A stretch of 9,897 nucleotides of DNA from Caldisericota bacterium (GTDB taxonomy: Bacteria > Caldisericota > JANLFM01): positions 1-9,897 of the forward strand of contig JANLFM010000036.1 of assembly GCA_024655865.1 (NCBI GenBank). The letters are read 5' to 3'. The stretch's first letter is position 1; each line of letters starts with the position of its first letter. The position numbers and the translations under genes were made by a program. The notes beneath the pieces were generated by a model. That model saw only the letters and a program-made list of their open reading frames with translations. It did no database searches and was not told where the DNA came from. Of the stretch, positions 7,064 through 9,897 are shown in pieces.

Positions 7064-8159
7064 TTGCTCCTCCTTCATCTTCTGAAAAGACATGAACAGC
7101 AGTGGCTTTAAACGTAGCCACTACGAAATCGCCGGGCTTTAAATTTAGATCGAAGACAGAGCGCCTGGTGATTAAAACCTTGAGGGTAAAACCGCAATCT
7201 AAAGTAGCTTTAGTTACCGGCCCAAATGAATCTAACGAGGTTATAGTTCCAGGTAATTGGTTGCGGGCGGAAACTCTTTCCAGGGCTACCCCGTCCTTCT
7301 TTAAAGTAATTTCCTCGGGGCGAATGCAGGCGATTACCTTTTTTCCTGGGGGAAATGGAGCAATAGCTTCTAAGGTTTTATCCCCAGCCTTCAAGCTCAC
7401 AAGGTTATTTTCCTGTGAGCAAACCACAGCAGGAATTAGATTTTCTGTGCCAACAAACTTAGCCACTTTGGCGTTGCTCGGTTTGAAGAAAACCCTTTCC
7501 TTATTTCCCACCTGGAGTATTTTTCCCTGATCTAAGACAGCGATCCTGTCGGAAAAGAAATAGGCTTCTTCCTGATCGTGAGTTACATAAACGCAGGTCA
7601 TGCCAATCTGTTTTAGAATTCTGTATAATTCAGGTTTTAACTTGTCCTTTGTTAGAGGATCGAGGGAAGCTAAGGGTTCGTCTAGCAGGAGCAAGAGAGG
7701 ATGGAAGACCAGGGCTCTGGCCAGAGCCATTCTCTGGGCTTCTCCCCCAGAGATTCTCCGTGCTGAATGATTTTTTAAATGCTCAATTCCTAAAAGCTCC
7801 AGGGCCTCTTCCACTTTCCTTTTTAATTCTTTTCCCTTTACTCCACGAATTCTCAACCCATAGGCCACATTTTCAAAAACAGTGCCTTGGAAAGGTAAAG
7901 GTTCCTGAAAGGTCATGGAGATCAAACGCCGAACAGATAAAGGAGCGGGAAAATGTACCTGTTGCCCTTGCCAGAATATTTCTCCCTGTTGGGGTTTAAT
8001 CAAAAAAGCTAAAAGTTTCAGAATCGTGCTCTTTCCGGACCCGGTAGGACCAAGTATTGTGAGGATTTCTCCGCAATTTATATCTAACGTCTCAATCTCA
8101 AGAATTTTCCTTTTTTCCAGAACAACCTCTATGTTTTTCAGTTGCATTAAGGGATTCAT
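7050..8159 (-). CDS. tupC: TupC, tungstate ABC transporter ATPase with C-terminal TOBE-like domain
   Basis: This is the ATPase subunit of the tungstate importer. In 369 residues it shows Walker A GPTGSGKST (37-45), the Q-loop at Q85 (MTFQEP), signature ISGGEAQR (136-143), Walker B LLLLLDEP (155-162), a D-loop (SLDP) and the H-loop H194 (VTHD). From about residue 228 there is a TOBE-like regulatory region ending in PGTITSLDSFGPVTKATLDCG and LITRRSVFDLNLKPGDFVVATFKATAVHV. Such domains bind oxyanions in ModC-type ATPases and can inhibit transport when internal oxyanion is high; that role is inference. ModC and WtpC are alternatives, but position after tupA and tupB supports TupC. The ATG overlaps the tupB stop (ATGA) with only a weak ribosome site, so translation probably depends on coupling. 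Confidence 0.92.
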   Translation of the reverse strand: MNPLMQLKNIEVVLEKRKILEIETLDINCGEILTILGPTGSGKSTILKLLAFLIKPQQGEIFWQGQQVHFPAPLSVRRLISMTFQEPLPFQGTVFENVAYGLRIRGVKGKELKRKVEEALELLGIEHLKNHSARRISGGEAQRMALARALVFHPLLLLLDEPLASLDPLTKDKLKPELYRILKQIGMTCVYVTHDQEEAYFFSDRIAVLDQGKILQVGNKERVFFKPSNAKVAKFVGTENLIPAVVCSQENNLVSLKAGDKTLEAIAPFPPGKKVIACIRPEEITLKKDGVALERVSARNQLPGTITSLDSFGPVTKATLDCGFTLKVLITRRSVFDLNLKPGDFVVATFKATAVHVFSEDEGGANDQL

Positions 8160-8851
8160 GACAATCTTCTCTGCTGTAAATAAGTAAAGAGCAAATTTAG
8201 AAGGAGGGCGATTAGAAGGAGGATGAGACCTAAAGCGATGGCCAAACTGTACTCACCCTGTCTGGTTTCAAGAACAATGGCCGTGGTTAATACCCTTGTT
8301 TGCCCTTTGATATTTCCCCCTACCATCATTACCGCTCCCACTTCAGAGATAATGGAGCCAAATCCGGCAGCTAAGGCAGAGAGGATGATTAGCTGTCCCT
8401 CTTTGAGCAATTTAAGAAGATATTGAAATCCGCTAGCTCCTAGTGCCAGGATCTGATATTTCAATTTTTCCTCTATGCTCTGGATTCCCGCCATAGTTAC
8501 CCCCACCACTAAGGGCAGAGCGATGATAATCTGGGCAATGATCATCGCCCAAGGTGTGTAGAGCAAATTGAAGCTTCCCAAAGGTCCTGAACGCGCCAGT
8601 AAAAGGAAAACGAATAAGCCCACGACGACAGGAGGGAATCCCATACCAGTATTGACCAAAGTAACAATCAGGTTCCTTCCTGGAAAACGATGCAACCCCA
8701 AGAACACTCCAAAAGGGATTCCTAAAATTACAGCAATCAAGATAGCTAAACCTGAAACCTCTAAGGAAAGAAACAAGATCTGTATAAGTTCAGGATCTAA
8801 ACTTAAAATCAGGCGAAAAGCGGCTTTTATTCCTTCCCAAATGATATCGAT
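8156..8851 (-). CDS. tupB: TupB, tungstate ABC transporter permease (apparent ATC start)
   Basis: This is the membrane subunit of the tungstate importer, with about five membrane segments. The ATPase-contact (EAA-like) loop is ALGASGFQYLLKLLKEGQLIILSALAAGFGSIISEVGAVMMVGGNI. The first possible TTG start (8776) would give only 206 residues and cut off IWEGIKAAFRLILSLDPELIQI, which looks like the normal N-terminus of TupB-type permeases. The frame stays open up to the tupA stop, but holds no ATG, GTG or TTG upstream. A strong ribosome-binding site (GGAGG, 8859-8863) lies 7 bases before an ATC codon at 8851, giving a 231-residue product of normal family length. I therefore annotate an ATC start. 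A base error converting ATG to ATC would look the same. The 3' end overlaps tupC (ATGA). Confidence 0.88.
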   Translation of the reverse strand: MDIIWEGIKAAFRLILSLDPELIQILFLSLEVSGLAILIAVILGIPFGVFLGLHRFPGRNLIVTLVNTGMGFPPVVVGLFVFLLLARSGPLGSFNLLYTPWAMIIAQIIIALPLVVGVTMAGIQSIEEKLKYQILALGASGFQYLLKLLKEGQLIILSALAAGFGSIISEVGAVMMVGGNIKGQTRVLTTAIVLETRQGEYSLAIALGLILLLIALLLNLLFTYLQQRRLS

Positions 8852-8858
8852 GCTTATT

Positions 8859-8863
8859 CCTCC
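8859..8863 (-). promoter_or_regulatory. tupB ribosome-binding site
   Basis: GGAGG in the short tupA-tupB gap, within AAGGAGG. It is 7 bases from the ATC codon at 8851, which is ideal spacing, but about 80 bases from the first TTG at 8776. It is the main evidence that translation starts at a non-standard codon. Confidence 0.8.
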
Positions 8864-8866
8864 TTC

Positions 8867-9682
8867 TTAAGGGGTGAATAAGTGAAATAATGCTTCTCCA
8901 TACTTATCTTTGCCAAAATTGCCAATAAGCTCTAAGGTTTGAGGAGAGGTTATCCAGGAGTAAAAAAGCTGAGCCTCCTTGGAATGGACCTTGGGAAACT
9001 TTTGTTCGTTTATTAAGATCACGGAATAAATGTTGAGCAGATCTCTGTTTCCTTGAGAAATTGGTATAAGGGAAAGAGTGTTCTTCTGAGCTAGCCAGGT
9101 GCTCCGGTCAGTAAGTGTGTACGCGCCCTTTTCTGAAGAAATGCGTAAGGTTTCCCCCATGCCTTGCCCGGAGACAAGATAAGTCATTGCAGCTTGAGTA
9201 GGGGTAATGGAAATTTTCCCCCAAAGAGCCAATTCTTTAAGGTGTGTCCCAGATTGATCCCCCCTGGAGACAAAGATCGCACCTTTAGTATGGGCTATTT
9301 TTGTCAAGGCTTGGTACACGTCATACCCCTTAACTTGGGCTGGATCTGCAGGCGGCCCTACCAAAAGAAAATCATTGTAGCAGATTTCCTGTCTTTTGGA
9401 TCCATACCCAGCATTCATGAGCTCCATCTCTTTAGGTTTGTTGTGGACCAAAAGCACATCCGCATTGCCCCTTTGACCCATGGCGATGGCCTCACCAGTT
9501 CCCACGGCTACTACTTGGACTTTGATGTCATACTGGCTTTCGAATTTGGGGATCAAAAAATCCAGAAGGCCAGAATCTTGGACCGAGGTGGTGGTGGCCA
9601 GGATGAGTGTTTTTTGGCTCTGGCAAGAGAAGAGAGAGAAAATCAAGATTGAAATGAAAAACAGACTTAGAGCTTTCCTCAT
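8867..9682 (-). CDS. tupA: TupA, tungstate-binding lipoprotein
   Basis: This is the extracytoplasmic binding protein of the tungstate importer, 271 residues. A signal peptide (MRK, then a hydrophobic stretch) ends in the lipobox LFSC with the lipidated cysteine at C20, so the protein is probably membrane-anchored. The mature part has the TupA ligand motifs TTTSVQDSG (30-38) and VSRGDQSGTH (138-147), plus VGTGEAIAMGQRGNADVLLVH (60-80). These mark TupA rather than ModA, which lacks the TTTS and SRGD pair. The ATG at 9682 is chosen: a GTG directly before it (9685) and a TTG at 9700 are in frame, but the latter lies inside the riboswitch tail, and the signal peptide begins naturally at MRKAL. Its ribosome-binding site is part of the riboswitch closing stem. 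Confidence 0.95.
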   Translation of the reverse strand: MRKALSLFFISILIFSLFSCQSQKTLILATTTSVQDSGLLDFLIPKFESQYDIKVQVVAVGTGEAIAMGQRGNADVLLVHNKPKEMELMNAGYGSKRQEICYNDFLLVGPPADPAQVKGYDVYQALTKIAHTKGAIFVSRGDQSGTHLKELALWGKISITPTQAAMTYLVSGQGMGETLRISSEKGAYTLTDRSTWLAQKNTLSLIPISQGNRDLLNIYSVILINEQKFPKVHSKEAQLFYSWITSPQTLELIGNFGKDKYGEALFHLFTP

Positions 9683-9689
9683 CACAGTT

Positions 9690-9693
9690 CTCC
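9690..9693 (-). promoter_or_regulatory. tupA ribosome-binding site within riboswitch P1
   Basis: GGAG, within GGAAAGGAG, lies 7 bases before the tupA ATG at 9682. The same four bases are the 3' strand of riboswitch helix P1, so forming P1 would hide the site. This suggests ligand-dependent repression of translation, as described for E. coli moaA. Confidence 0.8.
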
Positions 9694-9791
9694 TTTCCAA
9701 ATTCCGGGAGGCGGAAAAATTACTTTTTCCACCCTCAGCCTGTTTTCAGGCATCGCCCGTAAGTTCCCGGGGGGAGCCTCACGGGTCGGAG
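9690..9791 (-). ncRNA. Moco/Tuco-type riboswitch in the tupA leader
   Basis: The leader resembles the molybdenum-cofactor riboswitch (Moco RNA motif) of E. coli moaA. Read on the minus strand, the shared parts in order are: P1, CTCC (9791-9788) with GGAG (9693-9690); a P2-like helix, CCGGGA (9770-9765) with TCCCGG (9709-9704); a hairpin GCCTG-AAAA-CAGGC (9751-9738); a 7-bp hairpin GGAAAAA/TTTTTCC with a GUAA tetraloop (9730-9713); and the conserved tail GCCTCCCG then TTTGGAAAGG (9712-9691), which nearly matches the E. coli moaA leader. E. coli closes P1 with CACC/GGTG, so the pairing is kept while bases change. It precedes tungstate and pterin-cofactor genes, the expected context. Whether it senses Moco or the tungsten form (Tuco) cannot be told by eye. 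Confidence 0.88.
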
Positions 9792-9797
9792 TCATTT

Positions 9798-9820
9798 TTG
9801 GATAGGATATCAAAGTCCAA
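9798..9820. repeat. Inverted repeat over the promoter -10 region
   Basis: TTGGA-N13-TCCAA forms a 23-bp interrupted palindrome centred on GATATC and covering the candidate -10 of the tup operon. A repressor site is possible. The arms are only 5 bp, so chance is a real alternative. Confidence 0.25.
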
Positions 9821-9833
9821 GGGGTTTTTTCAA
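9804..9833 (-). promoter_or_regulatory. Candidate sigma-70 promoter for the tup-moe-moa operon
   Basis: TTGAAA (9833-9828, five of six matches to -35) and TATCCT (9809-9804, four of six to -10) are separated by 18 bases. Transcription would start near 9797, a few bases before the riboswitch P1 strand at 9791, which is the expected arrangement. The -10 is not strong, so the call rests partly on position. Confidence 0.45.
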
Positions 9834-9840
9834 GGTAGAT

Positions 9841-9853
9841 TTTCCTGAGGAAA
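9841..9853. repeat. Short palindrome between divergent genes
   Basis: TTTCCT-G-AGGAAA is a perfect 13-bp palindrome with a single central base. It lies 7 bp upstream of the candidate -35 of the tup operon, about 50 bp before its likely start site, and about 24 bp before the divergent ATG at 9877. It could be a protein-binding site shared by both genes. No known operator is recognised. Confidence 0.3.
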
Positions 9854-9876
9854 CTTTTTAAGAGGAGAACCAGAGA

Positions 9877-9897
9877 ATGAAAGGTCCCATTTTCCCC
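9877..9897 (+). CDS. Start of a divergent gene, truncated by the window edge
   Basis: An ATG at 9877 opens a frame MKGPIFP that runs off the window. GGAG (9864-9867, within AGAGGAGAAC) lies 9 bases upstream, an acceptable ribosome-binding site. Seven residues are too few to identify a product. The ATG with its site and the otherwise unexplained DNA upstream of the tup promoter make a divergent gene likely but unproven. Confidence 0.38.

Noticed and set aside
7064-7093. moeA starting at 7093
   Set aside because: It would lengthen the overlap with tupC to 44 bases without a ribosome site; ATG 7063 has GGAGG 5 bases upstream and begins a normal MoeA N-terminus.
8156-8776. tupB starting at TTG 8776 (206 residues)
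   Set aside because: This start lacks a ribosome site and removes an N-terminus that looks normal for TupB permeases; the open frame and GGAGG upstream favour 8851.
7050-9682. Molybdate importer ModABC instead of TupABC
   Set aside because: The binding protein carries the TTTS and SRGD-type motifs of TupA and the permease resembles TupB. ModA-type motifs are absent, though a TOBE-like ATPase tail is shared with ModC.
9683-9700. tupA starting at TTG 9700 or GTG 9685
   Set aside because: The TTG lies in the conserved riboswitch tail and would put charged residues before the signal peptide; ATG 9682 has the ribosome site at good spacing.
9838-9859. Hairpin TTTCC-TGA-GGAAA followed by CTTTTTA as a plus-strand terminator
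   Set aside because: The stem is short and AT-rich with a 3-base loop, the T-run is short, and no plus-strand gene lies upstream to be terminated.

Overview
The window holds two compact bacterial operons that converge on each other, with almost no non-coding DNA between them. Strong Shine-Dalgarno sequences, tight gene overlaps and moderate GC point to a bacterium. A tungstate-specific transporter joined to pterin-cofactor synthesis genes suggests an anaerobe that relies on tungsten (or molybdenum) enzymes, perhaps a clostridial-type Gram-positive or a similar anaerobic lineage. The taxonomic part is inference; no rRNA or marker gene is present.

Left half, plus strand (1-3497): a GC-rich stem-loop at the left edge, then livH, livM, livG and livF. 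These encode the two permeases and two ATPases of a branched-chain amino acid (HAAT family) ABC importer. The genes are 8 bp apart, 1 bp apart, or overlap by 1 bp. No substrate-binding protein gene is visible; it may lie just left of the window.

Right half, minus strand (read from 9833 down to 3499): a candidate promoter, a molybdenum-cofactor (Moco/Tuco) type riboswitch, then tupA-tupB-tupC (tungstate ABC importer), moeA, moaA, moaC, a small MOSC-domain gene and a mogA/moaB-type gene. Every junction is an overlap or a gap of at most 15 nt, so this looks like one transcript of about 6.3 kb. TupABC would import tungstate. MoaA and MoaC make cyclic pyranopterin monophosphate from GTP. The Mog-type protein would adenylylate molybdopterin and MoeA would insert the metal. 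The riboswitch carries the tupA ribosome-binding site in its closing stem, so finished cofactor would be expected to shut off tupA translation and, by coupling, genes downstream. MoaD, MoaE and MoeB functions are not encoded here and must lie elsewhere.

The two operons end head-on with one base between their stop codons and no recognisable intrinsic terminator. At the far right a divergent gene probably begins at 9877, but only seven codons are visible. There is no gene-free stretch over 300 bases: the longest, 9683-9876, holds the riboswitch, the promoter and two small inverted repeats. I see no tRNA, rRNA, mobile element or CRISPR array. The most notable points are the riboswitch over a tungstate-uptake plus cofactor operon, and a tupB gene whose conserved N-terminus has no ATG, GTG or TTG and appears to start at ATC.
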